The position numbers and the translations under genes are program-made. From contig OY282606.1 in the NCBI GenBank assembly GCA_958298945.1, forward strand, positions 74,325,622 to 74,389,621: a stretch of DNA of 64,000 nt, written 5' to 3'. Below are positions 13,101-28,100 of this stretch, piece after piece. The stretch's first letter is position 1. The number at the start of each line of letters is the position of its first letter. Source of the stretch: Atherix ibis. Taxonomy: Eukaryota; Arthropoda; Insecta; Diptera; Athericidae. The notes beneath the pieces were generated by a model, which did not search any database, was not told the origin of the DNA, and worked only from the letters and a program-made list of their open reading frames with translations.

Positions 13101-16100
13101 TTGTTCATTGTATCATAAAAATTAAGTAAAATCAAATTCATAAATCAGTAATAGTGTATTTTATAAGAATATCCATTAAGAAGAGAATACCATTCTTTTA
13201 ATTGATGTTTTGTACTTACGTAAAAGCTCTTTGAATCCTTTTTACAATTTGCCTTTGTTATGCATTTATCTTGAACAGCTTCAAAAACTCGCGGCATAGA
13301 AGCAATTAGAGCCAATGTAACGCAAGGATGTTTGTCAGATTTAAGAGCCATCACTTCTTCAGCTCTCTCCTCGTGTGTAACCATTGCCAATGCTGCTTCT
13401 GGATATTTGTAATAAATTGCATAATCGATTGCACTCATATCCATGTGATTATATTCCAATTTACATCCCATCGATAGTAGAGTTGCAATTGCGTTCGGTT
13501 TATTTTCCATTGTGGCAAGATGTAATGCTGTATTCTATAGAATATTTTTAGTAATTGCACAAATTATTTCTGATCATATTCTACTTACCCCATCTTTATC
13601 TGCCTGATCGAGTAGATGCGAATGTACAGAATGCAACAATTCAATAGTTTGTGTATAACCGGACATAGCCGCCAAATGAAGAGGGTTTCTACCATTATGG
13701 TCTCGATGAAGGAGTGCTCCTCGATTAAGCAATAATTGAACGACTCTAGTATGACCTTGCTGTGAGGCGATGTGTAAGGGTGTTAAGCCTTCTCCGTCGC
13801 TTTCATTTATTATAAATGAACCTTTTTCCGAATCCAAAAGTTGACGAACTGTATTGAAACGTCCATAACGTGCTGCAAAATGTAACGGGCTCTCGTTGTT
13901 GTTATTTTTCAAATTAATACAAGCTCCCAATCGAATTAGATTTTCAAGTGACCGGATGTGTCCTTCACGACTTGCGTAATGTAATGGAGAACATCCGGTA
14001 TTATCTTTTTCATTTAACAATTGTATTAGATGTGTTTTTGAAGGAGCTTTTGATACTTCTTCTGCGAACTCTTCCAACCTACCCCCATTCATTATAACCA
14101 AATGCAGAACATTACGATGATTCACGTCTTTGCTGCTTATATTAGCTCCCAAACGAATTAGTGTATGTACTGTTTTCCAACATCCTCGGGATGCAGCTAA
14201 CAATAATGGAGATCTATGCTCTTTATCCAAAGCATTAATATCGGCACCTTCGCGTACCAGAAATTCAACTATTTCCGGATGATCGAACATTGATGCACAG
14301 TGTAAAGGTGTCATTTTCTGAACATCAGTGCAACCAAGACAAATTTTCTTCTCCATTGGTTGTAATCTAAACATTAACTTAACAATATCTATTGCACCCT
14401 GAGAATTTTTTTAAAATATAAATTTTTATTATTATTATTATTAGAATAAGAGAACAAAACCAATTAAAAATATAATATCATATTTTATCCAATACGTAAG
14501 AGAAAATAGTTTAAATTAAAATTTTTGAAGTAATTTTACCTAATTATATTTATGTATATTTTATAGACACTAATATATTAATTAGTAGTCATCATTTTGT
14601 AGTAGTTTTATAAAATAAACTATTTACAAATTTAGACTATAAAGAAACTGATGTAATTAATTTTTATCTATATACCCGTTTAGGTGCATCTATTTTGATT
14701 CTCCATAAATGACATAAAATTTTAATGCTAGTTTTTTACCAGAGACTATATAAAAATCATAAAGTTTGTATTAACCTGAAATTATGAGGGAGGGGGTTCA
14801 CACTATTTATATACAAAATATGACGATTTTTCATGACACTGAATATATGTAGACGAGGTCTGTATGAAAAGTATCGCGAATTTTGTGTTTTTCAAATTTT
14901 TTTTATTTATTTATGAATATCTATTTTGTCCCCTTCAAAGTAATCCCCACCAGATATTATACACTTGTGCCAACGTTTTTTCCAATCCTCGAAGAACTTA
15001 AAAATTCATTATTTGGTGATTTTATTCAGCGCCTCCTTCGATGCCGTCTTTATCGCCTTAATCGTAGCGTAGGGTGGGGCTTTTCAAGAAAAAGTCACAG
15101 GGGGCCAGATCTGGAGAATACGGTGGCTGCGGCATTATTAATCTGTTGTTTTTGGCCAAAAATTCGCGCACAAGTAATAATGCGTGAGAAGGGGCGTTAT
15201 CATGGTGGAAAATCCTATTTTTGTTCTTCCACAAATCCGGGTGTTTCTGGCGGATTGCTTTACGCAAGTTGCGCATAATTTGCAGGTAATATTCCTTATT
15301 GACCGTTCTATCCTGTGGCATGAACTCATGATGCACAACGCCCCTGCAATCGAAGAAAACTGTAAGCAAAACCTTTCCATTCGACCGAACTTGGCGCGCT
15401 TGTTTCGGTCTTGGCTCGTGCGGCAGCTTCCATTGGGTTGATTGAGCTTTGGTTTCCACATCATAACCATAAACCCATGATTCGTCACCAGTTATGACCC
15501 TCTTGAGCAAATTTGGGTCTTCGAGGACAGAGTCCAACAGCTCCTTAGCAATGTTAATGCGATGCTGTTTTTGGTCGAAATTGAGCATTTTTGGTACGAG
15601 TTTTGCGACGACCCGTCTCACGATCAAACCATTGGTAAAAATCGAATGGCATGATATCTCTAACGGTGATTCGACGATTGGCAAATACTATTTTCTTTAC
15701 TTCATCAATGTTTTCGTCTGTTATTGACGTGCTCGGGCGTCCGGCAAGCTTTTCGTCGTTCACATATTCTTGGCCTTCTGAGAACATTTTGTACCACCGA
15801 TAAACGTTGCTTCGATCCAAGGCAGCTTCACCAAATCGAAGATGTGCCAAAACACTTGCAAGCAAAGCAGATATCTAAAAATAACTGAACATTCAAAATG
15901 GCCGAACTTATTGGCATAAGTGAGAAATATGAGTACCAACATAACGCCACAAAAAATTGAAAATCGAATATACGTAACCCGCGGAAATTCAAAATTCGCG
16001 ATACTTTTTGAACATACCTCGTATTTAGAAAAAACAAAACCGTATTAAGAATTTCTTTAGTTTTCTCTTAAACCTTTCAGGTCATTTTTACTACTTTAAA

Positions 16101-19100
16101 AATATTATTTAAAAAGAATGGAAATTTTAAATTCCTAACAATATAATGTAGCCTAATTTGAAAGTTTCATTGAATAACTCAGTGACTGTAATAACATTTG
16201 AAGAGGTTCGAAGATTAGTAGGGGTAATTAAAAAATTGTTTTTAGTATACTTGCATTCTTTGTTATATTATTTTGATGATTTTTAACTTTATTTTTCAAC
16301 TATTAAACTCTTTTTATGCCATCAAGATCTATTTGAACTGATTAAGAAATATATAAAAATAATTTTATCACAACCGTAAGCAAATATTTTAGATAATTAC
16401 AATATCAGTTAAAAATAATTGAATGTTTGGTCAGATTTAATTTCTATTTAAAAACACAAATTTTGCAAAAAAAAAAAATAGTAATGAAGTTAATAAGATT
16501 CTAAACTTTCTGATTTCAAATTAAACTGGCAAAAGAATAAGGTACACGTACATTAATAAATCTTTTATATATAAAAAAAAATATTCACCGTCTCCTATGT
16601 TAAAAATATGCACAACTTTTCAAAACTGTGCCAAATAAAGTTACAATATTTCTTTAATATTCGAAATGTATTTTAAATAGACAACCATAAATGGCAGCTT
16701 AGCTTACTTTTGAACTTTTTTTCAATCCACCTCCGTAAAATATTATTGTAATATAACAATCCCTGATTATTATTCTGACAATATTAACAATGTAAAAGTA
16801 CGTTAAAAATTTTTTTATAAACTAAAGAGAAAATGAGCATAAAAAAGTTATTTATGCAAGGAATCACTTAAAGAATAGAATAAAATTGACATTATTAGTA
16901 GCCGTTTATGAAATTATTTACCTGTGCACATGCAAGATGAACTGGAGTTGAAAGGTCATATTGTTGTGTTGATATTTTTGCACCTGACTTGAGACAAAGT
17001 TCGACTGCTTTAATGTCACCCCCATGTATGGCTGAGTGTAATGGTACATTTCCTTCTGAATCGTAAAACGAGATCATCTCTTCTCTTGTACATCCCCGGG
17101 ATTCTCCCCACTAAAATATTATCGATAAAAGTTTGATAAATGCTAATTAATGAACGATATAAGAAAATTTGTACACTTCAGTATGAATTTTGTTTTCTTC
17201 CTTTTTCTTTCGTTTGCTTTTACACGTATATGTACTTTAATAAGAAATTTTTAAATATATCAACACAATTAAGATTTTCATTATATTGCTTTACCACTTT
17301 TCGTTTAAATCATTAATAACTTTCGTAATTGTTCTCTTTTCTAAATACTTGAGGAAAGGACATTTCTTTTCATTTTCTTTATTTAAAGTGGTCATCAATG
17401 TCGTTTGATTTTTTATTATTATTTTTTTTTTTGTAGTTGCTAATCTTTACTATCTGAAATCAAAAGAGTTATTTTTATTTAATATAATTTGAACTGAATT
17501 TGCAAAATTGAAACGCCCTCAAATCCTTTTCGATTTCCAGTTGTAAGGACCTTAAAAAGATTTACAGAGATTTCTCTTCAAGTTGAATTAAAGAGAGAGG
17601 AAAAATATGAAGTTAAAGTAAATTTTTTCGATTTTTCCATTACAATTCAATAATTAGATACTCTTTTTAATTTATCACAGGAAATATTATGGAAGAAGCC
17701 TTTTTTTGTCACAAAAATTTATATGCAATAATAATTATTTAAAAGCATTATTTTACAATTTTACATTTTGTAAGATAATGCCTTATATTTTTTCTGTTGG
17801 TTTATTTGCTGTTTAAATTTTTTTTTTTTAAATAATGTTTTTTTTTAAAAATTATTATGAATGAAATAATGCTAATTTATTTATGCAATAATATTTAAAA
17901 TATTTTTATAACCATAGAATAAGTAATTACTTACTTGGAAAAATACTTCCATAGTTTTTGAACTAGCATTTTTTGCAGCTTCGTGAATTGGATAATAGCC
18001 ATTATTACAAGGCTTACGAGGGCATGCATCAAATTCAGTTATCTGAAATTGAATATTTGATGAATATTTTTACGCTCATATAAGTATAAATTCATAAAAT
18101 TTAACCCACGAATATCTAAATAGAACATATTCTATTATGATAATTGAAATGGTTACTCATTTTTTTTTAATCACCAAAAGGATAATAAATAGGAATTTTT
18201 TCTCTTTATTTCTCATATTAACTATTTATATTTTTACAATGCTCCAATTAATTATGTTAGGTATAACCATGAGGTATGAGTTGATGATTTGGTGATAAAT
18301 GGGGAGAATTATAAAAAAACGATTTATTATGTCATTTATGTACATAGTGTATGTATGCATGCATGTTTTAAGTAATGCTTTCAACAGCATTGTACATTTT
18401 CTTATATCTACAAATATTAATGAGACTGTTGAAGGATGGAAATTTATTCAATGTAATCTAATTTATGATCATTAATAAATTTCATTAATTTTTTTAAAAA
18501 TTATTCAGTTTAATTTATAACATTTACCTAAAAATTATATTTAAAAAACAATTTTTCATAAATAAAAGTACTTTTTTTATTACACTTCTATAAATTAATC
18601 ACAAGTATATAAGTAGTAAATTTCAGAATTGGTTTTATGAAAAATATATTTTTATTGAAAAATACGACGATTTCTTATTATAATTTGGAATATTTACTGA
18701 AAATACTTATATTTATTTACGTTTTAGAAAGTTTTTATAATTAAATTATTGGTTTGTCCGGAAAGTAAGTTTTTTCCCAACAGAGGACTTAATTGTATTT
18801 TTTCACAACCAACTTCATACTTAAGCTGCATACTCATATGTATTTTGACAGCTGACATAGTAAGGCTTGCTTGTGAAAATATTAAGTTTTTGGTTGATAC
18901 CCTTTCAAATATGGAAAGTAAAAAACAGAATTTTCGGCTTATTTTACTTTTTTACTATATAAGAGATGAAAATGCTGTTCAAGCAAGAAAAAAATTATCC
19001 GATGTGTATGGAGAAGATGTGTTAAGTGAGCGCCAGTGCCAAAACTGGTTTGCAAAATTTCGATCCGGTAATTTTGATCTCGAAGATGCACCACGTTCTG

Positions 19101-22100
19101 AAAGGCCAGTTGAAGCTGATGAAGACACAATAAAGGCATTAATTGCTGAAAACTGGCGAATAACAACTCCTGAGATTCGCTGAGAGATTAAATTTATCGA
19201 ATTCGATCGTTCATGATCATTTGAAACGGCTAGGTTTAATCTCAAAGCTCGACATATGGGTTTCTCATCTTCTTACGGAAAAAAAATTGTGCCGTCGCAT
19301 TGACGTTTGTAATTTATTTTTCAAACGTCAAGAAAATTATCCATTTTTATCATCACTGGGGACGAAAAATAGGTTGTCTACAACAATGTTAAGTGCAAAA
19401 GTTCCTGGATTAGAAAAGATGAACCGAATCAAAGTACTTCGAAAGCCATATTCATCAAAAAAAGGTTATGCTACCTGTTTGGTGAGATTTCAAAGGAATC
19501 GTTTATTTTGAGCTTCTACTGAGCAACACAACGATCAATTTTGAAGTGTACTGTCATCAGTTGGATAAATTGAATGATTTATTTAAAGAAAAAAGGCCAG
19601 AATTGGTAAATTGGAAAGGTATAGTGTTCCAACAGGATAATGCGAAACCACATACAAGTTTGACCACTCGGCAAAAGCATTTAGAGCTTGAATGGGATAT
19701 ACTGCCCCATATCCACCATACTCTCCAGACCTAGCACCTTCCACTTATATTTTCTTCCGGTCTCTACAAAATTTTTTAGACGGTAAAACGTTTAATTCAA
19801 ATGAGGAGGTTAAAAATCACTTGGATCAGTTTTTTGCCAGCAAAGAACAAACATTTTATGAGAGTGGAATCATGCTAATGCTAGAAAGATGGTAAAGGGT
19901 ATTGGACAAGACTGCATAATATTTAATTGAATAAAATATTAATTCTCTATAAGAAAATCGTCTTTCATTTTGTAATTTTTCTGATTGATGTTGGTGCCAA
20001 AAATATTACCAATTATAGAATTTTTTTAAAATGGTTTTTTTTTATCAAATCTTACAAATTATATTTATACATATACGATTAATATTATTTTATTTTACTC
20101 ATTCACTAAAGTATCAAATAGTTGTTGGGCTTCACTTAAGCTGTTTTTGCTAATTATTTCATATTTATGCAAGCAAAAATTTTTTATTTTAAAAATTTAA
20201 AAGTCTCTACTCTATGTATCTAATATTCACTTACAAAAATAAATTAATAAAAAAAATATTTCACCGATGAAAAATATTTTACAATACAAATCTATATATC
20301 AAAGAAATCTTAGTTTTGTTTTTAATATCACTTTATGCGTGCTCCAAGCACCTTGCTTATAACAACATAAATTACATACAAAATTTATTGATAGATACCC
20401 TCACAAAGGGTATGGTTCAAAGAACTTTCAATCTAGTCAAACTGAAAGTTCTTTGAACTATATTAATGCATTGAAGATATTATAAAGTACTTAAGATGGA
20501 ATATCGAAGATAATTCTATTATTATAACTAGAAGATAAAAGTAAAAGGACGCCGTATACTTCAATTTTGTTTGGAGAGATTTATTTTGAAACGACAAGTG
20601 ATGAAATTGCTCAATTTGGTAGGCAGAAAATAATTTTATTTAAATGATCAAATTGCGTCAGCTAATTTGACCGACTGATGCTCGAAATCCGTAATACCAA
20701 ATTAAAATTCATTCAAGATTAGTATCAGTCGGTACCCAATTAAGCAAAAATCTTAAGTTAGATGAAGCAGAAAATAATTGTTTTTAAAAATTAGGATATT
20801 AGGTAAGGATATGAAAAGAGTTATTGAAAATTTTACGAAGGATTTTGCATTGGTGTGATTATATTCGATAGGAATTGAAAGGCTTTGTGGAAACCTATCC
20901 TTTAAGTCCGTAAGTTCAAATGGGTTTTACTACTGTGTTATATAGGGTTTTCCAAAAGGAGTTATATGATTTCTTTAAAATAAAACACACTAATTGTTAA
21001 GGAAATTCTAATGTTTTTTATTTAATGTGAAGTACAATCGATGCAATTAAGTTCTGAATAAAACATCATTCAAATGGCCTCCACGACTTCTTTTGCAGGA
21101 ACGAATTCGATGAACCCAATTTTCGAGCACTTTTTCCACTAAATCAAGTCGTATGTCATGAATAGCACGCTCAATATTGACTTCTAAAGCTTGAAGAGAG
21201 TCTGGTTTATTGCTAAAGACCAATGATTTTAAATAACCCCACAAAAAAAGTCTAATGGTGTTAAATCAGAACTTCTTGGAGGCCATTCAGTGTCACAATT
21301 TCTTGAAATAATCGAATCTCCAAACTTTTCTCGCAATAATTCTGTTGTTGCACGTGCTGTGTGGCACGTAGCCCCGTCTTGTTGGAACTAGATATTATCA
21401 AGATCAACTTCTTCCAATTTCGGCCATAAAAAGTTAGTTATCATCGATCTATACCGCTCTCTATTGACAGTAAAGGTGTTACTAGCTTCGTTTCGAAAGA
21501 AGTACGGACCGATTATTCCACCAGACCAAAAACCACACCAAACTGTCAACTTAGGTGAATGTAATGGGTGTTCATGAATAATTTGTGGATTTTCTTCGCA
21601 CCAGAATCGACAGTTTTGTTTATTTACCGCAGCACTCAGATGAAAGTGAGCCTCATCGGAGAAGATGATTTTCTTAAATTGGAGAACGATTATTTTGATA
21701 ATAAAATTGAATAATTCGTAAACGTTGTTCTTGCGTATATCTCTCCATGATAAAATTGTAAACATTACTGAAAATAATGAAAAAAAGACAGATCATGACT
21801 TATTAAAAATAGCGGAAACGTCACTTAGAAATCATATTACTCTTATTGGAAAACCCTATATATTAAGAATATATTATTTACTGATAGTTTAGCTCTAACT
21901 GTCTAGTAATCTAACTAATAACAGGAACGTCTGTTTAGTTTAAGTGTTTTTAGTTCTGTGTGCGGGGTTCCAAGTGAGTCGTTTACCTAAATGTAGTCAT
22001 AAATTTTGTACTTTTTTATTTTCTGGAATTGTGTGCTGCCTTCAAGGATATGAAGAGGAAATTTATTCAGGGTGGCGAGTGAATATATCATGAGGGTTTT

Positions 22101-25100
22101 TCTACTCATTGATTTCCACCCTCTACTTGGTAAACTAATTTTCGAGAATAAGGATGTGGTTTTTAAAGATGGGAGTAATAATATTACCTTGAAAGATGCA
22201 GGCACTAATTCGGGATAAAGTGGAATATTAAAAATTGTCTATAACTTGAAAGTGATGTTATAATAAATAGGACTTTATAATATGGTAATAAGTATGAGGA
22301 TAACGATTTTGAGCTTTTCGAGCAATCCAGTCAAATGCGTGTGTTATATGGAGAAACTCGCATAAGCAAAATTTATTTCTCTCAAAGGAGGATGCAATGA
22401 AATCGACAACTCGATGACATTTCTGTATGATGGAATGATCAGATCTGAAACTCAACTGATAATTAGGAATAATATGATTAAACTGGAGTATCTGGTAGAG
22501 TTTTTTGCGTAGTAGGGTTTATTTGACTTTGGAATCAATTTTAATTCACAAATTTTTTTTAAAAAAATAGAAAAAGTGGTAAACGGAAAATGCTGTTATA
22601 GATGCGTTTTAAAAATTCTAATTTTTTAAATATTTGCTTTAAAATGACAGCATTAATGATATAAAAAATTATCACTTTTTTAGTTGGTAGGAATATATTT
22701 TTGAACTTGAATAAGTTGAAATGCTTAGAAGGAAATCCATAGAAGTCGGTTGATCAGCTCACATTCTATCATGACCGAAAGTGCTTTATCTTCGATATTA
22801 TCATGTAGAGTACATTTAACTTTAGCTAAGAATTTCTCAATAAGCCCAGTTTTTTCTTTATTGGATTTTAAGCCGAATTCAATTAAATAGTTAGTTTTTT
22901 TGTGTGAAAGTAAGGCTTTGTCACCTAACCAAATAGATCTATTATTTATTTATTCTTTTACGTTGCCATAAGGCTCTAGTCCTTCGTTTTAGCTCAATGA
23001 GGATTCTTATCGTATGTCCCTAAGTAACTATTGATTGTAATAATAGTTTTGTACAAGATCTTTTATAGAGGTATATGAGTTAATATCTAAGCAGTTAGGT
23101 TATACACTATGACATCTATTACTTATTCCATTTTCAAACTGTGTTTTAATTAAATATGCTGGTTGTCCAGTAGTCGTCTGAAACTGTGTCGGTCAACTTT
23201 TCCATTTATGTATTTAGAGTGTGTTTCTTTAAGAATAGGATTAGAATCTGGATACTAAATATTATTACATTTAATAGGTTTTAGAGGAGAAAGTTTCTGA
23301 AGTACCCCCAAAAAGTTCTTAGAGGAGAAATAATAAAGTAATCACGGATGTCAGGAAGCTAAGAAATAAAAATTTACAGGAATTTAAAAAAAGATGCCCA
23401 CAAATATTTTTGTATTTATTTTATTCTGGTTTATTTTCATAAAAATAGAAATATAATTAGCAATTAAACGACATGAATTTTATATTTCTATAACTAAAAG
23501 TTTCGGAAATGGTCAGAAATAAATGGTACAGGTTAGAACCATAACCCCCGATTTCCATTATGTGTATTGTTTTATTTTTGGGGGTACTTCAGAAACTTTC
23601 TTTATTTATTGACCAAGGACGAAATCGCATTAAAACAATACTCCTGCTCAATAGCTTCCATGTTCTCGATCCTTACAGGACTAGATCGAGCATGGTGGCA
23701 TCGACACTAAGTCATAGCAATGACCTGTGCGGATTTTTCTTATAAAATTATATTTTCTTTACAGTTCTAAAAATAATTGTAATTAAATTTTTTTATTTAC
23801 CATTTCATACAAATTTCCATCTGCCTTTGCTAAATTTTTTACCTTCCTATTCCTTTACTACCTATCCTTCCCCTTGGTGGTAATTAATAGATTTTGTATC
23901 TCCAAATAAAGGAATCCAGCATTATCACATATAATTTTGCAATGTTTAGAGCGAAGACCACAGTGACATATTTGAGGAAAACATCCCGATTAATCCCACA
24001 ATGCCAGTTGCTCCTTCGCTTTATGGATGATCTGATTTTTGTACCGCACTCATTCCTCTTGGACTTAAACAATTTTCAACCCATTATCCACTTGAAAAGA
24101 AAAGAAGCTAAAGCTCTTCTTTTCTTTTCAAGTAGATTATGGGTTGAAAATTGGTTAAGTGCAACAGATATGAGTGTGTTACAAAAATCGGATCATCTTA
24201 CACTCTTTCATTTTTGATGAGACTCAAACAAAAATAAAAATATTAGGCTATAGCTCCTTAGGGTTTGAGATACCAATCGCGTACCAACGAATTATCCCTA
24301 GGAATATTCACATCAAAGAGCATAACGGCCTTTATATAAAGGCCTTTATGTGCATACCACAGTTAGTACGACAATTATTCATACATAATCAACAACTTTT
24401 AGTTTATTCAATTAAAATTTTTATTTATGGTATATTATTTATTGATTAATTATTTATAAATTTAAAAAAGGTAAAAATAAAAACGAAACTTGGCTAGCAA
24501 TACATTAAGAAGAAATAAATTTTTTAAGGGTTTCTTGAAAGAGTTTTTTTAATGTGCAATATCATAATCAGGCAATGCGATTATAATAAATCTATCATAT
24601 TATTCATATTCTTGTGTTGATTTTTGTTCCATCAAATGCTGCTCAGTACACATGTGTATATGTATATTCTAGAATAAGCGTCCAGAAAATTATCTCAACA
24701 TAGTAGCTGGAGCAGCTAGCTTCAGTATTCTTACAAAATATATAAAAGTTTAATACAATTGTTTTCTTATTTACATAAATTAATTATTTTTAAAAACTGT
24801 CATCATTTTTATCAGAAATTTAATGACTATAAATTGTGCTCATCTACACATTCGATAGTATTATGAATATTTTAACACATTTAAATTTAAAAAAAAATTA
24901 TTTATGAAAGTATTGCTTACCAAAATCCGTGCACATTCCTCGTGATCGTATATCGCGGCCAAATGTAGTGCAGTGCGTCCATGTTCTCCACCCTGTTGTA
25001 TATCAATGACATTTTTGTGTCTGCCCATCACTTGTAAAGCTTTAACTTTATTCGATTCAGTTGCCAGATGAACGGGTGCCTGTTTCTTCTCATTTAATGT

Positions 25101-28100
25101 TCCTGTTATAACTGGTCTATAGTATTAAAATAAAATGTTAAATATTTGTAACATTTGTTAAGTGTAAAATAAGCAAATTTATTATAATCAAAATAAATGG
25201 TTTGTTAGAATAATAATAAGAAAATTTTAGGATAGGACCGTTTATTTACGATATAAGATCGAAGAAAGAACTACTATCGCAAATAGGCCGAAGTCTGGAC
25301 CACGTATATTGCGGCAATGTCCGAAAATAAACATGCAATAAGAGAAAGCTTAGGCGAATATCCATTATCATTAATGCGAAAGAGTTCTCAGAAACTTGAA
25401 AATAGTCCAAATGCATTGTGGTGGATCAGCTATACATAAAAGTTTGCATTTATGCCTGTACACCTGACACAAGGGAGGTCGTATTCCACAAGAGCATTCA
25501 TCCCGTGACGAAAAGCATTTTTTTTGTATGATAATGTCAATAAAAAATATAGTCAGGTTTGGGTAAATTCAGTGCAATGTGGTCATTTAACTCTACTTTT
25601 TAGAATGTAGAGGGTCGTTCAATAAGTCCTTAGAAAATCTAAGAAATTGCGCTCGTAGTGTCGGTAAAGATTTTTTTTTGTAAGTAGCATCTTTACTGTC
25701 AAAATTTCAGCTTAAAATCGACAGGAAAGCTGTCAAAATTTCAGCTTGATCCATAGCGTAGGTCAATTTCTATCGTCGATTAAAGTTAACGACATTTATT
25801 TGTGCATAACAATGGAAAAAAGCGAGTTTAGGGCTGTCATCAAACATCTCCATTTGAAAGGCTTAAGCCCGAAAGAAATCAAAGCCGAGTTGGATGCAGT
25901 TCATGGCACATCTGCACCTGTGTTTGCGATGGTTTACAATTGGGTGAATGAATTTAAACGTGGCCGTTCATCCACAAAAGATAAACATCGTTCAGGACGC
26001 CCAGTTGAGGTGTCTACTCCTGAAATCATCGACAAAATCCACGATCTGATTTTGAACGATCGGCGAATTAAAGTGCGCGAATTAGTTGAGGCCACGGGCA
26101 TATCACAAGGTACAGTCGCTTCAATTTTGCATGAAAAATTGTCTGTGAAAAAAATTTCGGCAAGATGGGTGCCGCGTTTGCTCTCAGAGGAGAATAAGCG
26201 CAATCGTGTTATGGACTCTGAGGATATGTTGGCACTCTTTCATCGCAATCCTGCCGAATTTCTTCGTCGAAATGGAAAAACAATAACAGGAGCGTATTAC
26301 GCGTCGTTATTGCAACGGTTGAGCGAGGAAATCAAAGAGAAACGCCCCCATCTGAAGAAGAAAAAAATCCTCTTGCATCAGGACAATGCGCGTGTGCACA
26401 CCTGCGCTGTTTCCATGGCCAAAATTGTGGAATTGAGAATGGAATTGTTGCAGCATCCCGCTTATTCACCAGATTTGGCCCCGAGTGACTATTTTCTTTT
26501 CCCCAATCTGAAGAAATGGCTTGGCGGATGACGGTTCACTTCCAACGAGGACGTCATTGCTCAAACGGATGAGTATTTTGCAGAACTTCCGAAATCCTAT
26601 TTTTTGGACGGGATAAAAATTTTGGAAAAACGGTTGGAAAAGTGTATAGAGCAAAAAGAAAATTATGTTGAAAAATAAAAATTTTTTTTTTATAAAACAG
26701 TTTTTTTCCTTCTTTTTCTAAGGACTTATTGAACTGCCCTTAGTTATTGTTACTATTACTGACAATGATTGAAATTTTTTTAATACGAGTATCTAAATTG
26801 AATACTTAAAATCGATACAAAGGCAATTAGAAAATTTAAAAAAAAGTTACCCAGATTCCGAAAGGACTGTTAAAAGGGAAATAGATAGATTTGAATTGGG
26901 TGCTTAGGGTTTACTGTAAAACTGGTTTCAACAGAACGGTGCCATATCGAAATCTTATATCGGTTAGGACTATTTTCTGTGTGATTCGTTTATTATTCGT
27001 ATATGTGTATGTTCAAGAATGATTTTATAGAATATTGATAGTAGAATGAACATTTTTTCAACGTGTCAGGATAATTGTATAATGAACGTATGTAAAGAGC
27101 TAGTGGAATATAAAAAGTTTAAATATTGTACGAAGACTTATTGTCGACACACTCTATAAATGCGTCAAATGTGCATTAAATGCGTCAAATGTGCAGGCGA
27201 GAATCTTATCAAGAAATGGAAAAGAAATAAAACTACCCCAGCCAAATACGTTCTCTGTGACGGTAGCCATCCCGCGAACTACAAGGGTTGCTCTACTTAT
27301 AAAAAGCTGAAGGAGAAAATCAACCCAAACAACAACAAAAACAACCAACCAACTATTATAAATAGTCAATCAGTCCAACACGCTATATCATTTGCTGCGG
27401 TCGCGGCAGGAGTCTCTAATATTGAACAGCAACAAAAAAAAACAAGAAACTCTTCAACATACACTTACAGAGCAATTAAACAAAATACTAACACCACTTG
27501 TAAATGCTTTGATGTCCATTGTGTCACTGTTCAAAAATAAATGTCGTCGTGCACCGAAAATTCCCTCTCCATCGTTTTATGAAACGCAAATGGATTGAAC
27601 CCCCATCGACAAGAACTGAACATTCTTCCACATGACAGACGCATTATTATTGCTCTATTAACTGAGACGCATTTTACATCCACGTCATACTTTACGTTGC
27701 GAGACTACGAAACATACAGAACTGATCACCCTGACAATACGGCGCATGGTGGAACAGCTATCTTTGTAAGAAAATCCATTAAACATAATATTCGCTTCAA
27801 TTTCTCCTCCAAATCCCTGCAATCCACAGTTGTTACTATTGATACTTCCTTATTTAATCTTAATGTAGCATCCGTATATTATCCTCCCAACAAAACCATA
27901 ACTGGTTCCGACTTTTTATCCTTCTTACACTCACTTGGAGCCTCGTTCCTTGCGGATGGTGATTACAATGCTAAACACCCTCAATGGGGTTGTCACGTTG
28001 CTAAGACTCGAGGAAAGATTCTTCAGGAAGGTTTATCTCATACATCATATCAAATTACTTCCCCTCCAAATCCAACATACTTGCCAACTTCTAGTTCAAA

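Noticed and set aside
20415..20458. Possible microRNA precursor
   Set aside because: Stem only 16 bases and perfect; no known insect miRNA seed recognised.
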